In this document: piece by piece, positions 1 to 10,677 of the stretch
Numbering within the stretch: position 1 is the first letter of the stretch
How the letters are laid out: every line of letters begins with the position of its first letter
NCBI GenBank assembly: GCA_963705515.1
Contig: CAVPJV010000007.1
Location: forward strand, 62,001 to 126,000
DNA: 64,000 bases
Origin: Gaiellasilicea sp963705515
GTDB lineage: Bacteria > Actinomycetota > Thermoleophilia > Gaiellales > Gaiellaceae
Direction: 5' to 3'
Notes under the pieces: generated by a model
What the model was told of the DNA's origin: nothing
The model's input: the letters and a program-made list of their open reading frames with translations, nothing else
Database searches by the model: none
Position numbers and translations under genes: made by a program

Positions 1-104
1 TCGCGGATGTGGCGCTCCGTCTCCTCGTAGTGGGCGGCCGGGGCGGCGCCGATCGCGTCAAGTCCGAGCTCGTCGCCTAGCCGGGTCAGCTCGGCAGCCG
101 TCAT
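1..104 (-). CDS. Epoxyqueuosine reductase-like protein, N-terminal fragment
   Basis: Only the first 34 codons lie in the window; the gene runs off the left edge. It starts at the ATG at 104 and reads MTAAELTRLGDELGLDAIG followed by an APAAHYEETERHIR-like stretch. This matches the usual start of QueG-type epoxyqueuosine reductases (helix, ELGLDAVGIAPA, then an ER-rich helix). QueG reduces epoxyqueuosine to queuosine in tRNA and uses cobalamin and Fe-S clusters. None of its cluster-binding cysteines are visible here, so the call rests on the N-terminus alone. It diverges from the oxidoreductase gene at 114, and only about 9 bases separate the two starts. Confidence 0.5.
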   Translation of the reverse strand, partial: MTAAELTRLGDELGLDAIGAAPAAHYEETERHIR

Positions 105-113
105 GACAGGATT

Positions 114-1064
114 GTGCCCGTGCAGGCGGTGCGGATCCATGAGGACGGAGGCCCCGAGGTGCTCCGCTACGAAGAGGTTGCCGACCCGGTCGCCGGGCCG
201 GGCGAGGTGCTCGTGGAGCTGCGCGCGGCATCGCTCAACCACCTCGACCTCTGGGTACGGAAAGGGCTTCCGTCCGTGCCGAAGCCGCGCATCCTCGGCG
301 CCGACGGCGCCGGCATCCGGGTCGACACCGGCGAGCGCGTCGTCATCAACCCGGGGCTCGAGCACGGCGACACGATCACGGTGATCGGCGAGCACACCGA
401 CGGCACGCACGCGGAGCTGATCGCGGTGCCGGAGACGAACGTCTTCCCGCTCGCCGACGGGATCTCGTTCGAGACCGCCGCCGCCTTCCCGCTTGTCTAC
501 GAGACCGCGTTTCGGATGCTCGTCACGCGGGCGCAGCTCCGGCCCGGCGAGTGGGTGCTGATCTGGGGGATCGGCGGCGGCGTCGCGAGTGCGGCGTTCG
601 AGATCGCACGCGCGATCGGGGCGAAGACCCTCGTCACCTCGGGCTCGGACGCCAAGCTCGAAACGGCTCGTTCCTGGGGCGCCGACCTGGCCGTCCCCCA
701 TGCCGAGGCCGCGGCTGCGGCGAAGGAGCTCGGGGGCGTCGATCTCGTCGTCGAGACTGTCGGCGAGGCGACCTGGAAGGACTCGCTCGCCGCTGTCAAG
801 GCCGGCGGACGCGTCGTCGTCTGCGGCGCCACCAGCGGCCCCAACCCGCCGGCGCAGCTCCATCGCTTCTGGTGGAAGCAGCTGACGGTCTACGGCTCGA
901 CGATGGGGACGCGCGAGGACTTCCTCGGCGCCTACGGGCTCGTGCGCACCGGCCGCGCGCGGGTGCACATCGACTCGACGTTCCCGCTCTCGGAGATCCG
1001 CGCCGCACACGAGCGGATGGAAGCCGGCGAGCAGCTCGGCAAGATCGTGCTCACGATCCCGTGA
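114..1064 (+). CDS. Zinc-type alcohol dehydrogenase-like (MDR) oxidoreductase
   Basis: A 316-residue medium-chain dehydrogenase/reductase of the quinone oxidoreductase branch. The N-terminal GroES-like domain has the family signature GGPEVLRYEEV and PGEVLVELRAASLNHLDLW. A Rossmann nucleotide-binding motif (WGIGGGVASAA) lies near residues 150-160 and the C-terminal half has LGKIVLTIP at its end. The structural zinc cysteines of true alcohol dehydrogenases are absent, pointing to a zinc-free NAD(P)H-dependent reductase of unknown substrate. The start is GTG at 114. The stop overlaps the GTG of the methyltransferase gene (GTGA at 1061), indicating translational coupling. Confidence 0.85.
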   Translation: MPVQAVRIHEDGGPEVLRYEEVADPVAGPGEVLVELRAASLNHLDLWVRKGLPSVPKPRILGADGAGIRVDTGERVVINPGLEHGDTITVIGEHTDGTHAELIAVPETNVFPLADGISFETAAAFPLVYETAFRMLVTRAQLRPGEWVLIWGIGGGVASAAFEIARAIGAKTLVTSGSDAKLETARSWGADLAVPHAEAAAAAKELGGVDLVVETVGEATWKDSLAAVKAGGRVVVCGATSGPNPPAQLHRFWWKQLTVYGSTMGTREDFLGAYGLVRTGRARVHIDSTFPLSEIRAAHERMEAGEQLGKIVLTIP

Positions 1065-1778
1065 CGGCCGAGCCGGGCAGCAGCGTCGCGCCGTCTCTCT
1101 TCGCACCGCTCGGCCCCACGTACGACCGCTATTCGCGGCTTCTCTCCCTCGGCCAGGACCCCCGCTGGCGTCGGTTCCTGGTCGCGCGGCTCGAGCTCCG
1201 ACCGAACGCACGGGTGCTGGACGTCGCCACCGGCACGGGCGCGGTCGCGCTCGAGCTCGTCCGGCAGCACGGCTGCTCGGTCGTCGGCCTCGACCGGAGC
1301 GCCGACATGCTCGCCGTCGCGCGCGCTCGCATCGCTGCGCGCGGGCTCGCCTCGAGGATCGAGCTGCACGAGGGACGAGCCGAGGCGCTGCCGTTCGCCG
1401 AGGCATCGTTCGACGCCCTGACCGTCACCTACTTGTTGCGCTACGTCGACGACCCGGCCGCGACGCTCCGCGAGCTCGCACGCGTCGTGCGTCCGGGTGG
1501 AACGGTGGCGATGCTGGAGTTCGGCGTCCCGCCGGCACGCGCTGTGCGTGCGCTTTGGGAGCTCTACGTTCGGCTCGTCCTGCCCCTCGCGGGACGCCTG
1601 CTCTCGCCCGGCTGGCACGAGGTAGGACGGTTCCTCGGTCCGAGCATCCGCGACTTCGAGGCGACGCCTGCCGCTGGAGCGCCAGCTCGAGCTGTGGTCG
1701 GACGCCGGGCTGGCGGACCTCCACGCGCGGCGGCTCAGCCTCGGCGGCGGCGTGGTCGTGTGGGGCAGACGCGAATGA
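1061..1778 (+). CDS. UbiE/MenG-like SAM methyltransferase (one frameshift)
   Basis: A class I methyltransferase. The SAM-binding motif I is VLDVATGTGAVALEL around residues 50-65, with the acidic GLDRSADML strand after it and the post-motif VRPGGTVAMLEFG typical of UbiE/COQ5. This suggests C-methylation of a menaquinone or related precursor, consistent with the UbiA-like gene that follows. The frame breaks near 1662-1668, where the C-terminal part (LPLERQLELWSDAGLADLHA, then a VVVWGRRE end) continues one base out of phase. The span is 718 bases, so removing one inserted base gives 239 codons ending in the TGA that overlaps the next ATG (ATGA at 1775). A sequencing insertion is the simplest reading. 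Confidence 0.75.
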
Positions 1779-2506
1779 GCGTCGAGCGCCGGCCGGCGTT
1801 CTACGCGCTCGCGCGGGGCGGCTGGCGGGACTACGTGACCCTGCTCCATCTCCCGTACACGCTCTGGCATCTCTCCTATGTCGCGATCGGGGCCGCGCTC
1901 GTGCCGGAGCTCGACGCAGAGCGACTGCTCTGGGGGCTTGCGGCGTTCGCCCTCGCCCTGGGCGTGGGCGCACACGCCCTCGACGAATTGCACGGCCGCC
2001 CGCTGCACACGGCGATCCCGCGGCTCGTGCTCATCTGGCTGGCGGCGTCGTCGCTGGTTGCGGCCGTGGCCATCGGAATCGCCGCCTCGCTCGCGTGGAC
2101 GCTCTGGTTGCTTCCGTTCGTCGCCGCCGGAGCGTTCCTCGTCCCGGCGTATGCCCTCGAGCTCTTCGGAGGCGTGTTCCACACGGATCTCTGGTTCGGG
2201 CTCGCCTGGGGGGCGTTCCCGGTGCTGGTCGCGTATCTGGGCGCAGCGGAGACGCTGCGGCCCGAGGCCTTTCTCGCGGCATCGTTCGCGCTGGTTACGA
2301 GCCTGGCGCAGCGCTCGCTCTCGACCCAGGTGCGGACGGTGCGGCGCCAGGTCGCACATGTGAGCGGGACGGTCCGCTACCGCGACGGGCACGAGGACGT
2401 GCTCGGCGCAGACGACCTGACGCGGGCGCCGGAGGCCGCACTGCGCGCGCTCTCGGCTGGGATGGTCGCGCTCGCGCTGGCGCTTGTCTGGATGCAGCTC
2501 GCTTGA
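1775..2506 (+). CDS. Integral membrane protein, UbiA prenyltransferase-like
   Basis: A 243-residue polytopic membrane protein with about seven hydrophobic segments. Near residue 65-72 it has HALDELHGRPL, which sits where UbiA-family enzymes carry their first Asp-rich motif in a membrane-facing loop. A second motif is not obvious. Coupling to a UbiE-like methyltransferase (ATGA overlap) supports a role in isoprenoid quinone or lipid prenylation, but this is inference from position and topology. The start is the ATG at 1775 inside the preceding stop overlap. A non-enzymatic membrane protein remains possible. Confidence 0.55.
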   Translation: MSVERRPAFYALARGGWRDYVTLLHLPYTLWHLSYVAIGAALVPELDAERLLWGLAAFALALGVGAHALDELHGRPLHTAIPRLVLIWLAASSLVAAVAIGIAASLAWTLWLLPFVAAGAFLVPAYALELFGGVFHTDLWFGLAWGAFPVLVAYLGAAETLRPEAFLAASFALVTSLAQRSLSTQVRTVRRQVAHVSGTVRYRDGHEDVLGADDLTRAPEAALRALSAGMVALALALVWMQLA

Positions 2507-2515
2507 GCGCGGGGC

Positions 2516-2547
2516 CTAGCCGAAGCCGAGGATGAACTCGCGAGCGT
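2516..2547 (-). repeat. Diverged copy of the DUF59 gene 3' end
   Basis: On the minus strand this reads DAREFILGFG followed by TAG, the same C-terminus as the intact DUF59/MIP18 gene ending at 13243 (DDAKFILGFG). No upstream part of the gene is present. It lies directly after the membrane protein stop at 2506. It is more diverged than the copy at 3271. Confidence 0.6.
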
Positions 2548-2556
2548 CCTTCCGGT

Positions 2557-3237
2557 GTGATCGCAAGCCTTGACGCTTCCGAGTCCCCGGAATTACATTC
2601 GGGATGGGAGCACGTGAGCGGCGCGCTGATATTGGCGATCGTTGCACTCATAAGCGGACTCATCACCGCCGCTGTGAGTAGTTGGCTCGGTGGGCGGGAG
2701 AAAGCCGCTGATGAGGTTCGCGAACTCCGGCTCGCCACTTATCCAATCGTCTGGAAGCGGACCTCCACATTGTCTCGCTGGCCGCGAACGAATCTGACCT
2801 ATGCCGATCTCGAGCGATTCCACCTCGATCTGCGCAAGTGGTACTACGAGGTGGGCGGACTCTTCTTGTCGGAGTACGCGCGCGAGCGCTACGGAGACGT
2901 TCAGCAGCTAGTGGATGACCGCCTGAGCCGCGACGGTTACGGCCCGGACGACGAACTGCCGACCGATGTGTATTCCGACCTGATGACGATGACCAGCGCG
3001 TTTCGGACTGCGCTGACCGAGGATCTTGAGTCTCGCCGCCAGCGCTCGCTCTGGTGGACCCTGAGCCGGGCGCGACTCCACAAGCGGCAGAGGATAAAGG
3101 CGAAGCAGCAGCTAGACGCCGCAGCGTTGGAGGGCGGCGACCATCGCGTCCAATATGAACTTTCGGCCGAGGACCAGGTGCTCGAGCCGCTGCCTCCCCC
3201 GCCCAAGGCGCTCCGTCCTAAGAGGTCGTCCGAGTGA
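2557..3237 (+). CDS. Hypothetical membrane-anchored protein
   Basis: A 226-residue protein I do not recognise. It has one clear N-terminal membrane segment (GALILAIVALISGLITAAV, residues about 22-40) followed by a soluble region rich in charged helices and aromatic residues, a basic stretch near residues 170-190 (RARLHKRQRIKAKQQ) and a proline-rich tail. Its codon use is visibly less GC-rich than its neighbours (for example ATT, ATA, TTA-type codons near the start). It is framed by two copies of the DUF59 gene 3' end (2516 and 3271), which suggests acquisition. The GTG start at 2557 is the most upstream choice; a later start is possible. Confidence 0.6.
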   Translation: MIASLDASESPELHSGWEHVSGALILAIVALISGLITAAVSSWLGGREKAADEVRELRLATYPIVWKRTSTLSRWPRTNLTYADLERFHLDLRKWYYEVGGLFLSEYARERYGDVQQLVDDRLSRDGYGPDDELPTDVYSDLMTMTSAFRTALTEDLESRRQRSLWWTLSRARLHKRQRIKAKQQLDAAALEGGDHRVQYELSAEDQVLEPLPPPPKALRPKRSSE

Positions 3238-3270
3238 CCGTCCGGTGTACCCGGGAGCCGTTTAGGCGGT

Positions 3271-3325
3271 GCGCAAACGGCTAGCCGAAGCCAAGAATGA
3301 ACTTGGCGTCGTCGGACATCTTGTC
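3271..3325 (-). repeat. Near-identical copy of the DUF59 gene 3' end (possible attachment-site duplicate)
   Basis: These 55 bases match 13234-13288 with two mismatches, in the same orientation. The block covers the last codons of the DUF59 gene (KMSDDAKFILGFG plus TAG) and about 12 bases beyond the stop. Similarity ends abruptly on the coding side at about 3325. Duplication of a gene 3' end in direct orientation is the classic footprint of site-specific integration. Confidence 0.7.
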
Positions 3326-3443
3326 GCCTCGGACAAGCTGCGACGGGATGCAACGAACCGCAAGAACGGCATGAATGCAGGCGATCCGTGCAGTTTTCGC
3401 AGGTCGTTGCAACACGCCGCAGCTACCCGTTCTTACCCGTTCC

Positions 3444-3785
3444 TTACCCGCCGTCGCCGGAGCTGACAACGCTCTCGTCGGCCGAGCCGTAGCTGAAGCC
3501 GATCGGCCCGCTCGGGCGCACCTTGCGGAAGACGATCTCGACTCGAGCGACGGAGCTCGTGTGAGTGTGAAGCAGGGAATCGGCGTAGTGCCACTTCCCC
3601 TCTTCGTCTCCGGGCTTGTCGCTCGTCGCCTGGATCCGGACCCACCCGTCGTTCCTCGTCTCCACATACGACGGCACGATCGGCTCTGCGCGCCCGTGCA
3701 GGAAGACCTCGACGATCGGCTCATAGTCCCGCGGCGCGAGCGGCAGTAGCTGCTCCCTGTCCGCAGACACTCGCGCCCAGATCAT
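3444..3785 (-). CDS. Hypothetical small protein
   Basis: A 113-residue soluble protein with no family I recognise. It reads as a beta-rich protein (IVEVFLHGRAEPIVPSYVE, VRIQATS, ARVEIVFRKVRPSG). I chose the ATG at 3785 (MIWARVSADREQ) because a good ribosome binding site, AAGGAGAG, lies 4-5 bases upstream. An upstream ATG at 3800 would include that site inside the coding region. It is isolated, between the DUF59 3'-end repeat and a small plus-strand gene. Confidence 0.5.
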   Translation of the reverse strand: MIWARVSADREQLLPLAPRDYEPIVEVFLHGRAEPIVPSYVETRNDGWVRIQATSDKPGDEEGKWHYADSLLHTHTSSVARVEIVFRKVRPSGPIGFSYGSADESVVSSGDGG

Positions 3786-3903
3786 GTGACTCTCCTTCAT
3801 CGAACACTCGCCCGTCCCCGCTTGCGCGGATTTGTTGGGCCGATGACTCTACGCGGGGCACCGGACAGCATCCGACGGCCGACCGAGGGACTAGCCTTAC
3901 GGG

Positions 3904-4059
3904 ATGAGCGAAGAACGCGCCAAGCCGAAGCAGCCGCACGACCCGAAGCTGCTTCCGCCCAAGCAGGTGTCGGTCAATGCGTCGACGCCGGGGATCCAGC
4001 CGAAGAACACGCCGAGCGGGCGCGAGGCGCCCGACGACGGCACCGTGACTCGCGGCTAG
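3904..4059 (+). CDS. Small proline- and lysine-rich hypothetical protein
   Basis: A 51-residue open frame starting at ATG 3904 and ending in TAG. The product is hydrophilic and probably disordered (MSEERAKPKQPHDPKLLPP, then KQVSVNASTPGIQ). No domain is visible. Its regular amino-acid composition and standalone position make a real small protein plausible, but there is no independent support. Confidence 0.4.
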   Translation: MSEERAKPKQPHDPKLLPPKQVSVNASTPGIQPKNTPSGREAPDDGTVTRG

Positions 4060-4174
4060 AGCCCGCCCCGCCGCTCGACTGATCGGGCGGATGGGCTCGA
4101 GGCTGCCGCTCTGCGCATGCGGGCGGCGGCCTCGGCGGGCAGGTTCGTGTCCCTCCGTGCCGAACCGTGCCGCG

Positions 4175-4404
4175 ATGTGGCATCAGGATGAGTCGGGCCG
4201 GGTACACACGCCGTTCGAGCCGATCGTGCTCGCGGCGACGCTCTCGCTGATCCCGATCCTGATCATCGAGGCGGACGCGAAGTCCGACGCCTGGCAATAC
4301 CGCTCCGCCGCCGGCTGCAGCGACGCAAGGATGAAGAAGAGCCAGAGCAAGCTCAGCGGGTCCAACCCACAATCACCTTCCTCTCGGCGCGAGCCTCGTT
4401 TGTC

Positions 4405-4408
<4 letters not shown>
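4175..4408 (+). pseudogene. Truncated ion channel remnant
   Basis: The first 40 residues from ATG 4175 (GRVHTPFEPIVLAATLSLIP, then ILIIEADAKSDAWQ) look like the first transmembrane helix and following loop of bacterial voltage-gated/two-pore potassium channels, which commonly read RTPFEPVVLxLALxLIPxxIIE and SEAWQ. After DAWQ the frame loses all channel similarity and becomes a short basic tail that ends in the 3' end of clpC. No pore signature (TVGYG) follows. This is therefore a 5' fragment of a channel gene, not a working channel. Confidence 0.5.
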
Positions 4409-7116
<2,708 letters not shown>

Positions 7117-7341
7117 TTGTCAGGACCTCCTCGCAGCGGGCTTACCGGCACGCGAGGGTTGGGCAGCGGGGCCCGCCTAGGTTGTGCCGGATGCTACTGA
7201 TCGGCGCCGCCGGACGCGTCGGTTGTCGGTCCGCCGAAGCCGCCCGTCAGACCTCGACCCTGGCTTTGGACGGTACGGGCTGTTCTCGTCTGCTTCGAGT
7301 CCGATCAAGGCCCACCGAGGGCACTCGGCTAAGTTGTCGAC

Positions 7342-7473
7342 ATGGGCGAGTCGCTGCGCGTGACGATCGTCTACGAACCGGGCGAGGACGCCTCGATCGT
7401 CGCCTCGATCCCGGAGGTCCACGGCGCACACGGCCAGGGGCGCTACGCGCGAGGAGGCGCGGGGCGAACGTGA
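7342..7473 (+). pseudogene. HicB-like antitoxin remnant
   Basis: From ATG 7342 the frame reads MGESLRVTIVYEPGEDASIV, then ASIPEVHGAHGQGR, which matches the N-terminal strand-strand core of HicB/DUF1902-type antitoxins (xVxVxYEPxxxGWIVASIPEVPGAHxQGxT). The next family block, TREEARANVIE, is present just downstream but in two other frames (about 7445-7480). The gene therefore carries at least two indels and stops after 43 codons. No HicA-like toxin gene is visible beside it. The 225 bases between this remnant and clpC show no other feature. Confidence 0.5.
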
Positions 7474-7503
7474 TCGAAGAGAGGCCGAGGCGACGCACTG
7501 GGC

Positions 7504-8556
7504 GTGAGCGAGCCTGAACGAAGTGTCAGGCTCGGCGTGCTCGTCGCGCCCGGCCTGCCGGAGGAGGTTTCGACCAGGATCGCCGACGATCTGGCCGAGG
7601 ACCTGCGCGAGGCGCACGGCGCCTTCGGCTGGCGGACGGAGTTCGTCGTCGACCGGCTCGCGGTCCCGCCGGCCGAGACAGCCCAGCTCGTCGAGGCGGC
7701 GCGGCGAGCGCTGCTCAAGCGGGGCTGGGACTTCGCCGTCGTCGTCACCGATCTCCCACTGCGGTACGGCAGCCGCCCGGTCTCGCGTCACGTCAGCCGC
7801 ACGCACGGCGTCGCCCTCGTCTCGCTGCCGGCGCTCGGCCCTCTGCACCTGAAGCGGCGGCTTCGGCGCGTGCTCCGCGAGCTGGCCGGGGAGCTTGTCG
7901 GTGCGGGGAGCTCGTTGCGTGAGATCGCCGCCGATGCCGAGGACGTTTCGAGGTTCCCTTACGTACCGACGGTGATCTTCGGGCATCTCCGCTTGCTGGC
8001 GGGAATGGTGCGCGCGAACCGGCCCTGGCGCCTGGCCGCGAGGCTCTACGGCGTCCTCGCCGCGGCGTTTGCCGCGGGCGCCTACGGCATCGTCGTGTCC
8101 GACATGTGGCGGCTCTCAGCAGCGCTCAGTTGGTCGCGGCTCCTGGCCGTGTGCCTCGCCTCGCTTGCAGTGACGATCGTCGCTGTGATCGTCGCGCACG
8201 AATTGTGGGAGCGCGCGCCCGATTCCCGCGCCCGCGCGCAGGTGCTCCTCTTCAACGTCACGACGGCACTCACGGTCACGATCGGGATCGCGTCGCTCTA
8301 CGCAGCGCTCTTCGTTCTCGTCCTCGCGGGCGCCGTACTCGTGATCACCGCGCCGGTGCTCGCGGACGCGCTCGGCCGCGACACATCGGCGCGCGACTAC
8401 GTCACGCTCGCCTGGTTCGCAGCTTCCTTTGCCACCGTCGCCGGCGCCCTCGGTACCGTGCTCGAGTCGGACACGGCCGTCCAGGAAGCCGCCTACGCGG
8501 GAGCTGCCTCACCCGAAGACATGGAGGCCGAAGAATTCCTCACTACATCGTCGTAG
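7504..8556 (+). CDS. Conserved hypothetical integral membrane protein
   Basis: A 350-residue protein with a soluble N-terminal half (residues about 1-165) and a membrane C-terminal half. The N-terminal half starts LGVLVAPGLPEEVSTRIADD and contains WDFAVVVTDLPLRYG and GVALVSLPALG, like a Rossmann-type alpha/beta domain. The second half has about four to five membrane helices (VLAAAFAAGAYGIVV, LLAVCLASLAVTIVAVIVA, TTALTVTIGIASLYAALFVL, VLVITAPVLADAL). I do not recognise a function. The GTG start at 7504 is followed by MSEPERSVRLG. The next gene, a flavoprotein, follows on the same strand after 170 bases. Confidence 0.7.
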   Translation: MSEPERSVRLGVLVAPGLPEEVSTRIADDLAEDLREAHGAFGWRTEFVVDRLAVPPAETAQLVEAARRALLKRGWDFAVVVTDLPLRYGSRPVSRHVSRTHGVALVSLPALGPLHLKRRLRRVLRELAGELVGAGSSLREIAADAEDVSRFPYVPTVIFGHLRLLAGMVRANRPWRLAARLYGVLAAAFAAGAYGIVVSDMWRLSAALSWSRLLAVCLASLAVTIVAVIVAHELWERAPDSRARAQVLLFNVTTALTVTIGIASLYAALFVLVLAGAVLVITAPVLADALGRDTSARDYVTLAWFAASFATVAGALGTVLESDTAVQEAAYAGAASPEDMEAEEFLTTSS

Positions 8557-8725
8557 TCCAGCACGCGGCGAGTGGAGCCTTGCGCGGCGAGGCATCGAGC
8601 TCCGCCGCGATTCGGTCAGACGACGGTCGCGGCCCGCGCTGCTTCTCGTACGCTCAGCACGTCTTCGGGCCGGGCGCTGCGACTGCGCGAGACGAATCGG
8701 TCGTCGAGAGCTACGAGCAGTAGCG

Positions 8726-9988
8726 ATGAGCCCGGTCCGGCCCGCCGTCACGGTGATAGGCAGGCGCTTCGAAGTCGGCGACCACCGGCTGCGCGACTTC
8801 CTGACAAGGGCGGCGCAGCCGCACGAGTGGCTTGAGGCCGGCACACCCGAAGCGGATCGCCTGCTGGCGTCGATGGGGCTCGCCGAGCCGCCGCTGCCGG
8901 TCGTTCTGGACGGAGGCCGGGCGTATCTCGGAGCCACGGTTGAGACACTGGTGTCAGCCTGGAACCTCACCACCGCACCGAAGCGCTCCCACTACGACCT
9001 GGCGATTGTCGGCGCCGGACCGGCGGGGCTCGGAGCGGCGGTGTACGCCGCCTCTGACGGGCTTGCGACGATCGTGCTCGAACGCGACCTTCCAGGCGGC
9101 CAGGCCTCGCATGCCTCGATGATCGAGAACTTCTTTGGTTTTCCGGAGGGGATCGGCGGTGCCGAACTCGCTCGCCGAGCAGGCCGCCAGGCCGAGCGGT
9201 TCGGGGCGGAGATCGTGTTCCTGCGCGAGGCCGTCGGCAGCCGTCCAGGTACCGACCCGCCGGTGATTCTCCTCGACAGCGGCGTGGAGGTCGCGGCCTC
9301 GGCCGTAATCGCGGCGACGGGGATGACTTGGCGACGGCTCGAAGCGGAAGGCGTCGACGAACTGATCGACCGCGGCGTCTACTACGGGGCCGGTCGCAGC
9401 GAAGCTCCCCAATGCTCCGGAGAGAGCGTCGCGGTCGTAGGGGCGGGTAACGCCGCAGGACAGGCCGCGTTGAACCTCGCCGACATCCAGGCGAACGTGA
9501 CGATGATCGTGCGCGGCGACCGGCTCGCCAAGACCATGTCGGCCTACCTCGTCGCCCGGATCGAAGCGCATCCTCTGATCGAAGTGCGGCTCGGCACCCA
9601 GGTGACCGCTCTGCGGGCCGAGAACGGACATCTCGCCGAGGTCGACATCACCGGCCCAGCAGGCAGGGAGGAAACGCTGCGCGTCACCACCCTGTTCATC
9701 TGCATCGGCGGCAAGCCGCACAGCGAATGGTGCGCCGCCGAGGGGGTGCGGACCAACACCGCGGGCTACATCCTCACCGGGCTCGACCTGCTCGACAGCG
9801 GCAGGCGTCCCGCAGCCTGGCCGCTCGACCGCGATCCGCTACCGCTCGAAACCAGCCGGCCCCGCGTCTTCGCGGCCGGCGACGTCCGGTATGGCTCGGC
9901 CAAGCGCGTCGCAGGCGCCGTCGGCGACGGAGCGATGGCGGTGGCGCTCGCCTACAGATACCTGGAGCCGCAAGCAACCGACAACTAG
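8726..9988 (+). CDS. Thioredoxin reductase-like FAD/NAD(P) oxidoreductase lacking the CxxC motif
   Basis: A 420-residue flavoprotein. Residues 1-80 form a degenerate thioredoxin/glutaredoxin-like N-terminal domain (GDHRLRDFLTRAAQPHEWLE, PLPVVLDG). The FAD site is GAGPAGLGAAVYAASDGL near residue 98 and PGGQAS follows. The NAD(P)H site is VVGAGNAAGQAALNLA near 240. AAGDVRYGSAKRVAGAVGDG is the C-terminal FAD contact. Classical thioredoxin reductase has CxxC just before the NADP site; here the stretch is GAGRSEAPQCSGESV with one Cys only, so thioredoxin is not the expected partner. ATG 8726 is chosen because the family N-terminus starts there. Confidence 0.8.
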   Translation: MSPVRPAVTVIGRRFEVGDHRLRDFLTRAAQPHEWLEAGTPEADRLLASMGLAEPPLPVVLDGGRAYLGATVETLVSAWNLTTAPKRSHYDLAIVGAGPAGLGAAVYAASDGLATIVLERDLPGGQASHASMIENFFGFPEGIGGAELARRAGRQAERFGAEIVFLREAVGSRPGTDPPVILLDSGVEVAASAVIAATGMTWRRLEAEGVDELIDRGVYYGAGRSEAPQCSGESVAVVGAGNAAGQAALNLADIQANVTMIVRGDRLAKTMSAYLVARIEAHPLIEVRLGTQVTALRAENGHLAEVDITGPAGREETLRVTTLFICIGGKPHSEWCAAEGVRTNTAGYILTGLDLLDSGRRPAAWPLDRDPLPLETSRPRVFAAGDVRYGSAKRVAGAVGDGAMAVALAYRYLEPQATDN

Positions 9989-10005
9989 CCAGCGTCAGCC
10001 CCACA

Positions 10006-10146
10006 ATGCGCGAACGCCTTGCCCCTGATCGCCGAGGCGTGCTCTGCACCGCAACCTTCGGGGTCCTCGCGCTCGCGATCCTGCTCGGTCACCTCCTGGC
10101 CAGTCGGGTCGGCCGGCGGATCGTGCGGGCCTTCTGCCGCAGGTAG
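10006..10146 (+). CDS. Possible small membrane peptide
   Basis: A 46-residue open frame from ATG 10006: basic N-terminus (MRERLAPDRRG), one hydrophobic helix (VLALAILLGHLLASRVG) and an Arg-rich tail. It could be a single-pass small protein. It overlaps a broken minus-strand frame that looks more like former coding sequence, so it may be spurious. Confidence 0.25.
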   Translation: MRERLAPDRRGVLCTATFGVLALAILLGHLLASRVGRRIVRAFCRR

Positions 10147-10211
10147 GTCTCGTGAGACACCTCGGCGAGGCGCTCGAGGAACTGCTCGCGAGTGACTCGA
10201 TCGTCGCCCAT
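10089..10211 (-). pseudogene. Broken small ORF, unknown family
   Basis: ATG 10211 starts a 40-codon frame reading MGDDRVTREQFLERLAEVSH and ETYLRQKAR, a charged helical pattern that looks coding. It then runs into Arg-rich nonsense. One base out of phase the sequence continues DPPADPTGQEVTEQDRERED, again protein-like. The two halves fit one reading frame interrupted by a single indel near 10125. I cannot name the family. Confidence 0.3.
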
Positions 10212-10677
10212 GGGCGAGGTATCGGCCGGCAATCTCCGTTTTAGACCTGATCGCTCTCAGTGGAGGCATCGGGGCGCTACCGCGCGGGCCGACTCGTCAG
10301 GCCGGTGGCTCGGCTCTCCCATGTCGGGCTCCTTACGCTCGTTTCGCAGGGTCTAGGTTGCCTCGCTGCGTGGACTGCGACTGGTGGCCGAAGGTGACCA
10401 CCGCCTAACCTCGCCTGGACCAGCGTGCTGTCGCCCGACACAGTCGCGATCGCTCAACCGCCCATGCCAGCGGTCGTCGGAGCGTGCGTCCGATGACACG
10501 CCGCATGGATGCACGAATCCAAGCTCGTCGGGTAAGCGTCTGGCACTCACCGGAAGGATTACGCGGTCGCACTTTTCGCCGGATGAGTCCCCGCGCCGCG
10601 GGTGACCACACCGGAAAGGAAGGTTTTCAGCGCCCCGAACGGATGATCCGGCGGAAGCTTGTGGTACCCATAGTCAC

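Larger units (their letters stand above)
9989..10677. other. Intergenic decay region
   Basis: About 690 bases with no convincing full-length gene. It holds a 46-codon plus-strand frame (10006-10146) and a broken minus-strand frame (10089-10211 plus an out-of-frame continuation), both listed separately. From about 10215 to 10677 I see no coding signal, RNA gene or clear repeat, and the base composition is more mixed than in the flanking genes. Confidence 0.5.

Noticed and set aside
3410..3460. Short iterated TACCCGTTC-type repeats as replication iterons
   Set aside because: Only about three imperfect copies, with no replication initiator gene or AT-rich region nearby.
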